The notes: generated by a model from the sequence alone, not told the origin. Shown: positions 7,811-16,020, numbered from the stretch's first letter. The stretch is DNA of 21,210 bases from Rhodobacterales bacterium UBA3089 (GCA_002367255.1 DFBD01000254.1:1-21210), one strand, 5' to 3'. Program-made: numbers and translations.

Positions 7811-8542
7811 ATGGGGCAAACCGTCGCTCTGATTCCGGCTCATAACGAAGTGCTGACAGTCCGCAAGGTCGTCGAAAAGACAATGCCGCATGTAGATCGC
7901 GTGATTGTCATTGATGATGGCTCCGACGACGGAACGACCGAGTCCCTGACCGGAAGCGGTGCCGAAGTCATACGCCATGCATCAAACCTGGGCAAAGGAA
8001 GCCGCCTGGTCGAAGGGCTGGACTTTGCATTCAGCCAAGGCGCGGACTTTGTCATCACTCTGGACGCCGATCAGCAACATGACCCGGATGACATCCCGGA
8101 TTTCGTGGCAATGTTCGAAACCAACGCGACCGCATTGGTTCTGGGCGATCGGTCCGAGGATATGAAACAAATGCCCAAGTCCCGAAGGCGGGGTATCAAG
8201 TTCGGCAATTTTTTCATCGGCTGGGGGTGCGGGTGCCGGATCAAAGACGCTCAGTGCGGCATGAGACTGTACCCTGCAACCATGTGGAAAAAAGTGCGCA
8301 TTCCCACCAAGGACACAAAGAAATTCAAATTTGAAACGGCCGCCCTTCTATACGCGGCAAAGGCAGGTGTTCAATTTGAATACGTGCCAATCGCGGCACG
8401 ATACGAAGGCTTTATACTTCGGCCAAGTCACTTCGACCCGGTTCGCGATTTCCTCAGATTGTTTGGGCTCGTTACCATGTTTCTGGTTCGACGCGGGTTT
8501 CACCTGAAAGGTCTCTTGCTCATGCTAGGCATCGCGCGCTAA
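7811..8542 (+). CDS. Family 2 glycosyltransferase (dolichol-phosphate mannosyltransferase-like)
   Basis: A 243-residue GT-A fold enzyme. IPAHNE opens the nucleotide-binding domain, DDGSDDGT lies at 35-42 and the metal-binding DADQQHD at 85-91. The C-terminus is amphipathic (DFLRLFGLVTMFLVRRGFHL) and probably touches the membrane. It should transfer a sugar from an activated donor to a lipid or polyene acceptor. In several gammaproteobacterial APE clusters a GT2 domain is fused to an LpxL-like acyltransferase; here the two activities are separate genes (this one and the gene at 9301) with two genes between them. It lies 16 bases after the methyltransferase, in the same operon. Confidence 0.88.
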   Translation: MGQTVALIPAHNEVLTVRKVVEKTMPHVDRVIVIDDGSDDGTTESLTGSGAEVIRHASNLGKGSRLVEGLDFAFSQGADFVITLDADQQHDPDDIPDFVAMFETNATALVLGDRSEDMKQMPKSRRRGIKFGNFFIGWGCGCRIKDAQCGMRLYPATMWKKVRIPTKDTKKFKFETAALLYAAKAGVQFEYVPIAARYEGFILRPSHFDPVRDFLRLFGLVTMFLVRRGFHLKGLLLMLGIAR

Positions 8543-8573
8543 ACGTCGAGAAAGTTAATTCAAGGAGAACTCA

Positions 8574-8978
8574 ATGCGACTTTCTGTTGTTGTGCTTGCG
8601 GCTTCGATTTTTGCTGCAACAATGATTGCCGAACCTGTGGTGGCAGCCAACGCCCCGATTGAAACTGTGTACACCGACTTGCAGACGGCCGTCGGCAAGA
8701 ACGTGCGAATGCAGGATTTGGAAAAGGCATTCAAAGGGTGCAGCGCTTCTCGGGGATGGAAATTCCAGAAAGTTTCGTCCGGCAATCTGATTGGCAAGCT
8801 GATCGTGCGCGGAAAACACTATGTTGAAGTGGCGGTAAAATTCAATTCGAAAGAATATACGATAACCTATCGGGATTCCAAGAATATGAAGTACGATCCT
8901 GAAAAGCAGACTATCCACAGACGGTACAACAGTTGGGTTGAAAACCTCGACAACGATGTAAAGTTTTGTCTCAAGTAA
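8574..8978 (+). CDS. Small secreted protein of unknown function
   Basis: A 134-residue exported protein. The signal peptide (MRLSVVVLAASIFAATMIAE, cleaved near VVAA) is followed by a mature part with two Cys residues. The body shows a pattern I associate with a small periplasmic/lipoprotein family: a GW start, then a G-x-L-IGKL strand, an RGKHYVEV strand, YTITYRDSKNMKYD and IHRRYNSWVENLD near the end. No function is known to me. No lipobox Cys is seen at the cleavage site, so it is probably soluble in the periplasm. It starts after AAGGAGA and sits inside the operon between the glycosyltransferase and the dehydratase, so a role in product handling in the periplasm is possible. Confidence 0.8.
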   Translation: MRLSVVVLAASIFAATMIAEPVVAANAPIETVYTDLQTAVGKNVRMQDLEKAFKGCSASRGWKFQKVSSGNLIGKLIVRGKHYVEVAVKFNSKEYTITYRDSKNMKYDPEKQTIHRRYNSWVENLDNDVKFCLK

Positions 8979-8996
8979 GGGGACGGCCCTTGGGTG

Positions 8997-9308
8997 ATGA
9001 ATGGCTTGGCTGTGCGGTTTGACTTTCCAAATGGCCTAGAAGAGACTTCCAGATTTCTGGATGGGCATTTCCCCGGGAATCCCATTGTTCCGGGCGCAAT
9101 TCTCATTGGTCTTGCTGAGCAATCCCTGCGCGAAGTCGGGTACGAGATCGAAAACGTTCTTCGGATGAAATTCCTGCGCCCGCTACATCCGTCGCAACCA
9201 TTCGAGATAACCTATACGCAGGAGAAATCTGCCTGCGTGTTGCGCTGGCTTTGTGATGGGCAGGCGATTGCCCGGGCCAGGGTCCGGCTTCGTTCAATAC
9301 ATGACTAA
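8997..9308 (+). CDS. Hotdog-fold 3-hydroxyacyl-ACP dehydratase (ApeI-like)
   Basis: A 103-residue FabZ/FabA-type dehydratase subunit expected to remove water from the 3-hydroxyacyl-ACP formed in each elongation cycle. It carries the motif DGHFPGNPIVPGA with His24, the FabZ-type catalytic His. At the place of the FabZ catalytic Glu (14 residues later) it has Gly38. In the Xenorhabdus APE system the two dehydratases ApeI and ApeP form a heterocomplex, so the missing residue may be supplied by the partner at 14882. A GTG at 8994 directly precedes the ATG; an AAGGGGA signal stands 10-14 bases upstream. The stop overlaps the ATG of the next gene. Confidence 0.82.
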   Translation: MNGLAVRFDFPNGLEETSRFLDGHFPGNPIVPGAILIGLAEQSLREVGYEIENVLRMKFLRPLHPSQPFEITYTQEKSACVLRWLCDGQAIARARVRLRSIHD

Positions 9309-10212
9309 GCAGTCTTCAGATTGGACAGCCGTCAAAGAGTCCGGGTCTCTTTGGCAGTTGAAACTGATGCGGTTTCTGGCCTTGAGAGCGCCTGCGTTTA
9401 TCGTCGATCCATTGCTATGGCTGATCGCGCTGGTCTTTGCTCTGAACTTAAAGAGACCAACCACCGCCGCATCTGCCAGATATCTGACCCGCGCTCTGGG
9501 TCGGGAGCCTTCGCTTATGGAACGGCAGCGGCATGCGCTTGCTTTCAGCCACGTTCTTCTTGATCGTGTACGCCTCCTGAGTGACGGTGCCGAGGGGTTT
9601 TCGATCACGGCTCAGGGGCAGGAACTTGTCAGCGATCTGGTTGCACAGGACCAAGGTGCCGTGTTGCTTGGCGCGCATTTTGGCAGCTTCGAAGCCCTCA
9701 GAGCCTTTGACCGGGAATTGCCGGGATTGTTCGTGCGGTATCTGATGTATCCTGAGCATGCCCAGAAAAGCACAGCCCTTCTGAGCCAGTTAAGCCCGAC
9801 TCTGGAAGAAAGGGTGATTTCACTGGCCAATGGGCCAATGGCGATGATTAAAGTATTCGAAACGTTAGATGACGGCGGTTTTGTCGCCATATTGGGTGAC
9901 CGGTTGCCAGACAATACGGTCCGCTCGAAAGTGTCAGTGACTTTCTTTGGGGGACAAATTGATGTTCCGACTTCTCCTTACCTGTCGGCTATGGCGGCCA
10001 AGGTTCCACTCATTACCAGTTTTGCCAACTGGGAAAGAAAGGACTGCTATGCGGCGCGCTTTTCCCTGCTCTATGACGGAACGCCTGTGCCGCGCGCCCA
10101 AAGAGCGCAATACGCCCAAGATCTGGCTCAAAACTATGCATCGGCTCTTGAGGATATGTGTCGTCGTGATCCTTACAACTGGTTCAACTTCTTCGATATC
10201 TGGAACGCTTGA
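9301..10212 (+). CDS. LpxL/HtrB-like lysophospholipid acyltransferase
   Basis: A 303-residue acyltransferase of the lipid A biosynthesis (LpxL/HtrB) superfamily. There is a hydrophobic segment at 31-50 for membrane binding, and the catalytic HX4E motif is GAHFGSFE with His126 and Glu131. Later LGDRLPDN and the FFGG segment match the family substrate-site region, and the end PYNWFNFFDIW is characteristic. In APE clusters such enzymes are thought to join the polyene to a lipid or sugar-lipid head group. The start ATG 9301 lies inside the last codons of the dehydratase gene (8-base overlap), so translation is coupled. Together with the plsC-like gene it gives the cluster two acyltransferases of different folds of use. 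Confidence 0.88.
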   Translation: MTKQSSDWTAVKESGSLWQLKLMRFLALRAPAFIVDPLLWLIALVFALNLKRPTTAASARYLTRALGREPSLMERQRHALAFSHVLLDRVRLLSDGAEGFSITAQGQELVSDLVAQDQGAVLLGAHFGSFEALRAFDRELPGLFVRYLMYPEHAQKSTALLSQLSPTLEERVISLANGPMAMIKVFETLDDGGFVAILGDRLPDNTVRSKVSVTFFGGQIDVPTSPYLSAMAAKVPLITSFANWERKDCYAARFSLLYDGTPVPRAQRAQYAQDLAQNYASALEDMCRRDPYNWFNFFDIWNA

Positions 10213-10717
10213 ACATATCTGCACCCTGCCACCCCCCGCGAATGCAGAGACCGCCATTCGCGCAAGGCCCTATAGCGAAAACGGTGCGGTGCCCTATCAG
10301 GAAATCATCCGGCACCCGGCGCTTGGCAACGCTATGACAAACTCTGGCGCGTTCCATGCAACCGGCACCGGAACGCTGATACGGCGGCAAACCTCGCCCG
10401 TGTTCGAAGAATTAGAGATCAGCGCCGAGTCGATTTTGATCCGGCGCAAGGGAAAAGAAACCGAGCGCCGGATTTCCGTTCGCCTTGCATTGTTCCTGTC
10501 CACGCTCGCGGCCATTGTTACGGGGAAACCCGAGGACATCGACGGATCTTACAGCCAGAACCTTGAAATCCGGCCAGATGGTTGGACGGTCCTGCTTACG
10601 ACGCCGAAGAACCCGAAAGAGGTCATCGCTTTGACCGGTTGTGGGCCAGTATTGTCCACACTTCAGGTCAGATCACCAAATGGTCAGCAGCGACAGTTCA
10701 GGTTTGTTGCTCCATGA
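10136..10717 (+). CDS. LolA-like outer-membrane lipoprotein carrier family protein
   Basis: A 193-residue exported protein of the LolA superfamily (COG2834), as found next to the MMPL exporter in APE clusters, where it is thought to carry the lipid-like product across the periplasm. The N-terminus MHRLLRICVVVILTTGST is a signal peptide. The mature part has LolA-like features: a FHATGTGTLIRR strand (GTLxWxRP-like in LolA), ISAESILIRR, a long helix with LALFLSTLAAIVTG, and C-terminal strands ending GQQRQFRFV. The start at 10136 overlaps the acyltransferase gene by 77 bases; a GTG inside the signal peptide is less likely. Its stop overlaps the exporter ATG (ATGA). Confidence 0.75.
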   Translation: MHRLLRICVVVILTTGSTSSISGTLEHICTLPPPANAETAIRARPYSENGAVPYQEIIRHPALGNAMTNSGAFHATGTGTLIRRQTSPVFEELEISAESILIRRKGKETERRISVRLALFLSTLAAIVTGKPEDIDGSYSQNLEIRPDGWTVLLTTPKNPKEVIALTGCGPVLSTLQVRSPNGQQRQFRFVAP

Positions 10718-12903
10718 CACGCACATTGTTTGCACTGTTGGTTCTGGTGGCCTTGGCCGCGTACTCCGCCACCAACGTAACGGTAACATCGGATGCCGGA
10801 TCAGTTTTTGGTCAAAGCGGAGATACCAGCGGATCAATTGACATCGAATTGGGGCGAGATCTGATCATTGCAGTGCTTGCTGACGACGTTGCACAACGCA
10901 ATGACGTCGCCAGGCAAATCGTGACAATTCTGAGACAAAGCCCACTGCTGGAAAGCACTGTATTCGGTCCTGAACCGCCATCAGCGGAGTTTCAGGACTG
11001 GATATGGGAGAAACGATTTCAGCTAGCCCCACCAGAAGAAGGCGATTTCGATGTATCTGAAATGGCCCGCAATCTGGACGCTGCCAAAGCGTTCTTTTCG
11101 AACATCGACAGCATGGCCATTGGCGATCGGTTGTTGCTTGATCCGACAGGCAGTTATCGCCGCCTCATCGGGCAGTTAGCGCGTCCGGACGATGGCCTTT
11201 CGGTGGTGGATGGTGTCTGGCAATCAAGCGACGATACGGCGGCTATTGTTCATGCAACCTTTTCAGACAGACCGTTTGAAGCAAAAGAAGTTCATGCCCT
11301 GACGGTTTCTCTCCGCTCTGTGTCCGAGGCGCGAAACGCGTCGGTCCACTTTCTTGGGGCACGCACAATCGCGGCTGAGACAACGTTGTTCAACTACCGG
11401 TCCGCCGCCCGCGCCTCTCTGATTGCCGCCGCCCTTCTGATCGCTTGGCTGATCTGGTCCCTGCGCTCAATCGCCAGCGTTGCCTTTGTGTTTCTCCCTC
11501 TGGTGATCGGGATTGGTGTCGCATTTCTTGTGGTTCAGCTCATGTTCGGCTACGTCCATGTGATTGCCACGGGCTTTGGCGGTGCCTTGTTGGGGTTGGC
11601 GCTCGACTATCCCATACATATCATTGGGCATTCCAAATCCGCCCGGCCAAAAGCGTTTCGTCTGGTCATTTTGGGCTCGGCCACGACAAGCATCGCCTTT
11701 CTGGCCATGGTGGGCTCTGGTGTTCCCGCGCTGGTACAAACTGGGGTATTTGTTGCGTCGGGCCTGACGGTGGCGGCGCTTGCCTCTGTCATCCTTTCCG
11801 CGCCGGACACGCAAAAGATCCATGGCATCCCTCTTGGCAACCTAGTCTGGAGGCTGCCTTTCAAGCCCATAATCGAGATCGTTCTGGCGATCGGTGGACT
11901 GACCTTTGTTCTGAACACGAACCAAGAGGTTCCAATCACGATTTTTGCCCCCCCCAGCAGCGTTTCGAATGACATCACACTGGTGGCGGAAATGCTCGCG
12001 CTTCCGTCCGGCAGATACGTTGTCGCTGTCGAAGGGGACGATCTTAATGACCTATTGTCAAACGAGCAGGAACTGGCTCCGATACTGGATGATGCTATCA
12101 AAGACGGGTCGCTGACCTCTTACACGATGTTGGCCCAAGTGCTTTTGTCAACTAGGCCGTATCTCCCTGCACCGGATGCGTATCTGGCACTGGCTGAGGG
12201 TGCTCTTCGCAGGGCCGGAATGTCGGTGGGTTTTGCGACAAACCAGCTTGAGGCCTACACCCGCTCCCGGCTTTCACCAGCGATCCGGTACGAAGACCTA
12301 CTTGGATTTCCGGAAACGCGCGCTGTCGCCACCCGTCTTCGAGTCACCGAAGACGGGTGGCGGGAACATGTGTCGCTAACCTTGCCGGATGGCGGCTCTG
12401 TTCCGGACTTCGACGTTAATGCACCTTTTGCAGAGATTGTGGATCTTGCGGCCCCGGTGCGTCAGGCGTTGGATGATATCCGGCATCAGGTGACCATCTG
12501 GCTTCTTGTCGGCCTATGTGCCGGGGTGGGCGTACTGGCGCTTGGGTTGGGTGACTGGCGGGCGGCAGGGCGCATTTTCCGAACGTCCTGTGCCATGATC
12601 GGCGTGACCGCCAGCTTTCTTGTTGCAACATTCGGCACGCTGAGCATCTTTCACATCGTTGCAATGGCTTTGGTCGTGGGAATCGGGGTGGACTATGGCA
12701 TGTTTTTTAAGGATATGAAGGACGGTACCGGCGACAATCCTGCGTCAACATCTGTTGCCTTATGTGCGAGTTCCACCTTGATCGCCTTTACCGTTCTCAG
12801 TTTTTCTGATGTACAGGTTTTGTATCAAATTGGCGTCACTGTGGTTGTTGGGCTGTTTGTGTTGTTGGTGCTGACACTGGCGCAGATGAAAGAAACGACC
12901 TAG
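10714..12903 (+). CDS. MMPL/RND-family exporter
   Basis: A 729-residue inner-membrane transporter of the RND superfamily, MMPL branch (COG4258). One N-terminal membrane segment is followed by a periplasmic domain, five or six segments around residues 225-370, a second periplasmic domain and a C-terminal membrane block from about 588 onward. Acidic residues in the pore helices are visible in GLALDYPIH and GIGVDYGMF, as expected for proton-driven export. Exporters of this type lie in APE clusters and are thought to lift the lipid product from the inner membrane toward the outer membrane together with the LolA-like protein. The start overlaps the carrier gene stop (ATGA), which couples translation. 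The ketosynthase gene begins 4 bases later. Confidence 0.92.
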   Translation: MTRTLFALLVLVALAAYSATNVTVTSDAGSVFGQSGDTSGSIDIELGRDLIIAVLADDVAQRNDVARQIVTILRQSPLLESTVFGPEPPSAEFQDWIWEKRFQLAPPEEGDFDVSEMARNLDAAKAFFSNIDSMAIGDRLLLDPTGSYRRLIGQLARPDDGLSVVDGVWQSSDDTAAIVHATFSDRPFEAKEVHALTVSLRSVSEARNASVHFLGARTIAAETTLFNYRSAARASLIAAALLIAWLIWSLRSIASVAFVFLPLVIGIGVAFLVVQLMFGYVHVIATGFGGALLGLALDYPIHIIGHSKSARPKAFRLVILGSATTSIAFLAMVGSGVPALVQTGVFVASGLTVAALASVILSAPDTQKIHGIPLGNLVWRLPFKPIIEIVLAIGGLTFVLNTNQEVPITIFAPPSSVSNDITLVAEMLALPSGRYVVAVEGDDLNDLLSNEQELAPILDDAIKDGSLTSYTMLAQVLLSTRPYLPAPDAYLALAEGALRRAGMSVGFATNQLEAYTRSRLSPAIRYEDLLGFPETRAVATRLRVTEDGWREHVSLTLPDGGSVPDFDVNAPFAEIVDLAAPVRQALDDIRHQVTIWLLVGLCAGVGVLALGLGDWRAAGRIFRTSCAMIGVTASFLVATFGTLSIFHIVAMALVVGIGVDYGMFFKDMKDGTGDNPASTSVALCASSTLIAFTVLSFSDVQVLYQIGVTVVVGLFVLLVLTLAQMKETT

Positions 12904-12906
12904 ATC

Positions 12907-14097
12907 ATGTTCACCTCTCCCGAAACAGCCAATTGCGGAATCACACACAGCTCGGTCGTCACAAGCCTTGGGTGGGGACGATCATCTCATTTGGCGGCAA
13001 TGCGCCAAGGGGTATCCGGATTGTCCGACCGGCACGGTTTGGAACTGCCCTTCGATTGCCATCTCGGCAAGGTCGCCGATATCGAGGCTGTGAAAATTCC
13101 TGGCAAAGTGGCCGAATATGACAACCGTGCTACCAGACTGGCCTTTGCAGCGTTGATGACCGACCAATTTGAACAGGCTGCGACAGAAGTCCGGAGGCGC
13201 TGGGGCGCGGACCGTTGTGGCATCGTTCTTGGTACCTCCACCTCGGGGGTCGAGAAACTTGAGAACGTGTATCGGTCAATCCCGAATGATGCAGCAATGC
13301 CAGAGGAATATTCAGTTCGTCACCATGACAGCCAACAGGCCGTGACTGCGTTCCTTCAGAGTTACCTTGGCTTTACCGGTCCTAGCTATACCATTTCAAC
13401 GGCGTGTTCTTCCTCGGCCAAGGCACTGGTCGATGCCTATCAATTGATCGAGACAGGGTTTTGTGACGCGGTTTTGACTGGTGGGGTGGACAGCCTCTGC
13501 CTGACATCGTTGAACGGGTTCGAATCCCTGGAGCTGATCTCGCGCTTTCCCTGCCGGCCCTGCGATGTGTCGCGAGACGGCTTGTCCATTGGAGAAGCCG
13601 CGGCGCTGATGATTGTGGAAAGGGATGCGTCCGGATGCATAAGACTTGCGGGATACGGCGAAAGTTCGGACGGTACCAACATGTCGACGCCGCCGGAAGA
13701 CGGTGCAGGTGCCGCAGAGGCGATACGCCAGGCGCTCTCGCGGGCAAGGCTGTCGCCCGAGGACATTGACTATGTGAATCTGCACGGAACTGCCACGACA
13801 GTGAACGATCTGGCTGAGGCCAGAGCAGTTGAGACCGCTGTGAGCCGGTCTGTTCCGGCGTCGTCGCTCAAAGGGGCAATCGGGCATACCTTGGGGGCCG
13901 CTGGGGCGATTGAAGTCGTGCTGAGCCAATACGCGCTGGAAGAGGGGATGATACCTGGAAACACAGGCCTCGTCGAACTTGATCCGAACGTTCTACCGAA
14001 TGTCCAGGCCGGTTGCCGTGACGTGACACTGCAGCATGTTTTGAGCAATTCCTTCGGATTTGGCGGAACCAACTGCGCCCTTGTGTTGAGCAAATAA
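12907..14097 (+). CDS. Beta-ketoacyl-ACP synthase (KS, ApeO-like, FabF type)
   Basis: A 396-residue FabF-type condensing enzyme that extends the ACP-bound chain with malonyl units. The full catalytic set is visible: Cys167 in YTISTACSSSAKAL, His293 in NLHGTATTVND, and Lys322/His327 in LKGAIGHTLGAAG; NSFGFGGTN closes the C-terminus. It overlaps the next gene by one base (TAATG). The neighbour encodes a KS-like protein without these residues, so the pair resembles the KS:chain-length-factor heterodimers of type II polyketide synthases and the ApeO:ApeC pair. It is the only active KS in the window; characterised APE clusters have a further KS (ApeR). Confidence 0.93.
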   Translation: MFTSPETANCGITHSSVVTSLGWGRSSHLAAMRQGVSGLSDRHGLELPFDCHLGKVADIEAVKIPGKVAEYDNRATRLAFAALMTDQFEQAATEVRRRWGADRCGIVLGTSTSGVEKLENVYRSIPNDAAMPEEYSVRHHDSQQAVTAFLQSYLGFTGPSYTISTACSSSAKALVDAYQLIETGFCDAVLTGGVDSLCLTSLNGFESLELISRFPCRPCDVSRDGLSIGEAAALMIVERDASGCIRLAGYGESSDGTNMSTPPEDGAGAAEAIRQALSRARLSPEDIDYVNLHGTATTVNDLAEARAVETAVSRSVPASSLKGAIGHTLGAAGAIEVVLSQYALEEGMIPGNTGLVELDPNVLPNVQAGCRDVTLQHVLSNSFGFGGTNCALVLSK

Positions 14098-14885
14098 TGC
14101 AGAACACTCTTTTCCTGAATAACGTGACGTTGATCGCACCGGGTGCCGACGAAGGGCGCGATCTTGCGGATACTCTGCGCTCCGGCGAATTTCTCTTGCC
14201 AGAAGAGGGCTGGAAAGCTGCACCTGATTGCCTGCCACCTCGATCCCGGCGACGCCTCAGCCCGCAGACATTGCTGGCAATTTCTGTCGCAGAGCGTCTG
14301 AACCCATCTCTTTCGCAGGACGCGGCCTGGGTGTTCGCCTCAGCATATGGCGAGGGCGAAACACTGAAGGTCATTCTCGATGCGTTGCGTACACCCGAAA
14401 TGGCCATTCGACCGCTTCGATTCCAGAATTCGGTTCACAACGCTGCGTCAGGTCAATGGACGATCGCCGCTGGCATACGTTCGGCGGCAACCAGTATCTG
14501 CGGTAGCGATTGCACGGTCGGTGCGGGCTTGCTGAAAACATTCATGCAGGCCAAGCTCGAAGATCGCCCGGTTGGTCTGGTCATGTATGACACGCCGCTA
14601 CCATTCCCCCTGAGCACGTCACACAGGTTGACAGTTCCGGCTGGCATCGGAATGGCTTTCTCGACAAAACAGAGCCCGAATGCCAAGGCGGCAATCGAGT
14701 TTTCACTCTGTGATACGCCGCACTCGGCCGTTTTGACGGAAGGTGCAAAGAAAGCCTTAGCAACCCGGAACCCCGTTTTTTCTGCCCTGCCTCTTCTGGA
14801 ACGCATTTCGGGCATTGGCGAAGGCGAGGTTGTCTTGCAGTTAAACGGGGGATCCGGCTTGCGCACAAAGATCACCAGGTTGTGA
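14097..14885 (+). CDS. Ketosynthase-like chain-length factor (ApeC-like)
   Basis: A 262-residue shortened ketosynthase-like protein. The segment RFQNSVHNAASGQWTIA is typical of the beta-ketoacyl synthase-like group found in APE clusters (Ketoacyl-synt_2 type). It has no TACSSS nucleophile motif, no HGT motif and no GHxxGAAG motif, and it is far shorter than a full KS (about 400 residues), so it cannot condense by itself. In APE systems ApeC is the chain-length factor that pairs with ApeO, and the direct coupling here (one-base overlap with the KS gene) supports a fixed 1:1 complex. The number of double bonds it would allow cannot be read from the sequence. Confidence 0.88.
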   Translation: MQNTLFLNNVTLIAPGADEGRDLADTLRSGEFLLPEEGWKAAPDCLPPRSRRRLSPQTLLAISVAERLNPSLSQDAAWVFASAYGEGETLKVILDALRTPEMAIRPLRFQNSVHNAASGQWTIAAGIRSAATSICGSDCTVGAGLLKTFMQAKLEDRPVGLVMYDTPLPFPLSTSHRLTVPAGIGMAFSTKQSPNAKAAIEFSLCDTPHSAVLTEGAKKALATRNPVFSALPLLERISGIGEGEVVLQLNGGSGLRTKITRL

Positions 14886-15307
14886 ATCTGGATCGGGCCC
14901 TTGACCGCATGCCGCACAAGGGCGCAATGCGTCTGATCGAGCGGATTGTCTCGGCGGATGAGGCACAGATCCACTGCATTGGCATCAATCACGCTGTTGG
15001 AAACTACCCCCTTCGGCTGGATGGTCGGCTCTTTTCCGTGGCCCTTGTTGAATTGGGGGCGCAGGCCGCCGCCGCGCACGCATCCCTGTTCGATATCAAG
15101 GGAAGCCACACCGGTCTGCTGATCGCGCTTCAAAATGTCGAGGTTCTTCGGCATGAGGTCGAAAAAAACTCGGAAAATCTAGAAATCTTTGCCAATCAAC
15201 TCCACTTTGATGCCAATGGTGCGATCTATGGGTTTCGGGTTAGTGACGAGCACGGAGATTTGGTAAAAGGCCGGGCCATATTGAAAATGAAAGGTGCAGC
15301 GGAATGA
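14882..15307 (+). CDS. Hotdog-fold dehydratase partner (ApeP-like)
   Basis: A 141-residue hotdog protein of the 3-hydroxyacyl-ACP dehydratase type. It keeps the N-terminal MPHKGAMRLIERI (the PH motif of FabZ) and the helix LVELGAQAAAAHASL with Glu57 at the place of the FabZ catalytic Glu. The HFPG motif is replaced by NYPLRLDG, so the catalytic His is missing. This is the mirror image of the dehydratase at 8997 and suggests that the two form one working heteromeric enzyme, as ApeI:ApeP do. The GTG start overlaps the chain-length factor stop (GTGA). Confidence 0.85.
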   Translation: MNLDRALDRMPHKGAMRLIERIVSADEAQIHCIGINHAVGNYPLRLDGRLFSVALVELGAQAAAAHASLFDIKGSHTGLLIALQNVEVLRHEVEKNSENLEIFANQLHFDANGAIYGFRVSDEHGDLVKGRAILKMKGAAE

Positions 15308-16020
15308 AGCGGGCATTGGTCACAGGGGGCTCAAGCCCAATCGGACAGGCCATTTGCGAGGATTTGGCGAAACAAGGGATGCACGTGGTGGTGCATTCAA
15401 ACAGAAACCTGACAAAGGCGCAGAACTGCGTGAATCGCATTCAGGCATCCGGCGGCAGTGCAGAAGCATTGGCGTTGGATATTTTGAACCCTGAGTCCGC
15501 AGAAATCCTTTCGAGCCTAACAAAAAATGCAGCGATACAGGTCCTTGTGCACTGCATCGGGGGCCAGATTGACAAACCGTTCGCGGCTATGGATATCGAA
15601 GATTGGACAGACGTCATTGACCTCAATTTGAAAAGTTTCTTCTCAACACTTCGACCATTGATCATACCCATGATGCGAACTCGTTGGGGCAGGATTGTCG
15701 CGCTGTCTTCGCTCTCGGCCGTGCGCGGCAACCACGGACAGGCAAATTATGCAGCTGCGAAAGGTGGATTGTTGCCTTTGATGAAATCACTGACTTATGA
15801 ATATGGTTCGAGAGGCATCACAGCGAACGTCGTTGCACCAGGTTTGATCGATACGCCTGAGACAAAGGAGTTGGGCAACTACAAGGCACTCGCTCAGTTG
15901 TCTCCAGCTCGACGCGCCGGAACGGTGGATGAGGTCGCCGCGCTTGTTGGATTTTTGACAAGTGAGAAATCTGGTTACATATCTGGTCAGCAAATCTGTG
16001 TTGATGGTGGTAGTTCGTAG
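15304..16020 (+). CDS. FabG-like 3-oxoacyl-ACP reductase (ApeQ-like)
   Basis: A 238-residue classical short-chain dehydrogenase/reductase that reduces the 3-keto group after each condensation, using NADPH by family precedent. Visible are the nucleotide-binding TGGSSPIG (7-14), the catalytic Ser136 in VALSSLS, Tyr149 and Lys153 in YAAAKGG, the Asn of NLKSFF (108), and the PG motif in VAPGLIDTPE. The C-terminus ISGQQICVDGGSS is typical of FabG. The start overlaps the dehydratase stop (ATGA). It is the last gene of the operon; no enoyl reductase follows, so the double bonds would stay, as a polyene product needs. Confidence 0.93.
   Translation: MKRALVTGGSSPIGQAICEDLAKQGMHVVVHSNRNLTKAQNCVNRIQASGGSAEALALDILNPESAEILSSLTKNAAIQVLVHCIGGQIDKPFAAMDIEDWTDVIDLNLKSFFSTLRPLIIPMMRTRWGRIVALSSLSAVRGNHGQANYAAAKGGLLPLMKSLTYEYGSRGITANVVAPGLIDTPETKELGNYKALAQLSPARRAGTVDEVAALVGFLTSEKSGYISGQQICVDGGSS

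Noticed and set aside
13517..13528. GGTTCGAATCCC, which looks like a tRNA T-loop
   Set aside because: It lies inside the ketosynthase gene and encodes the conserved NGFESLE segment; no tRNA stems can be formed around it.
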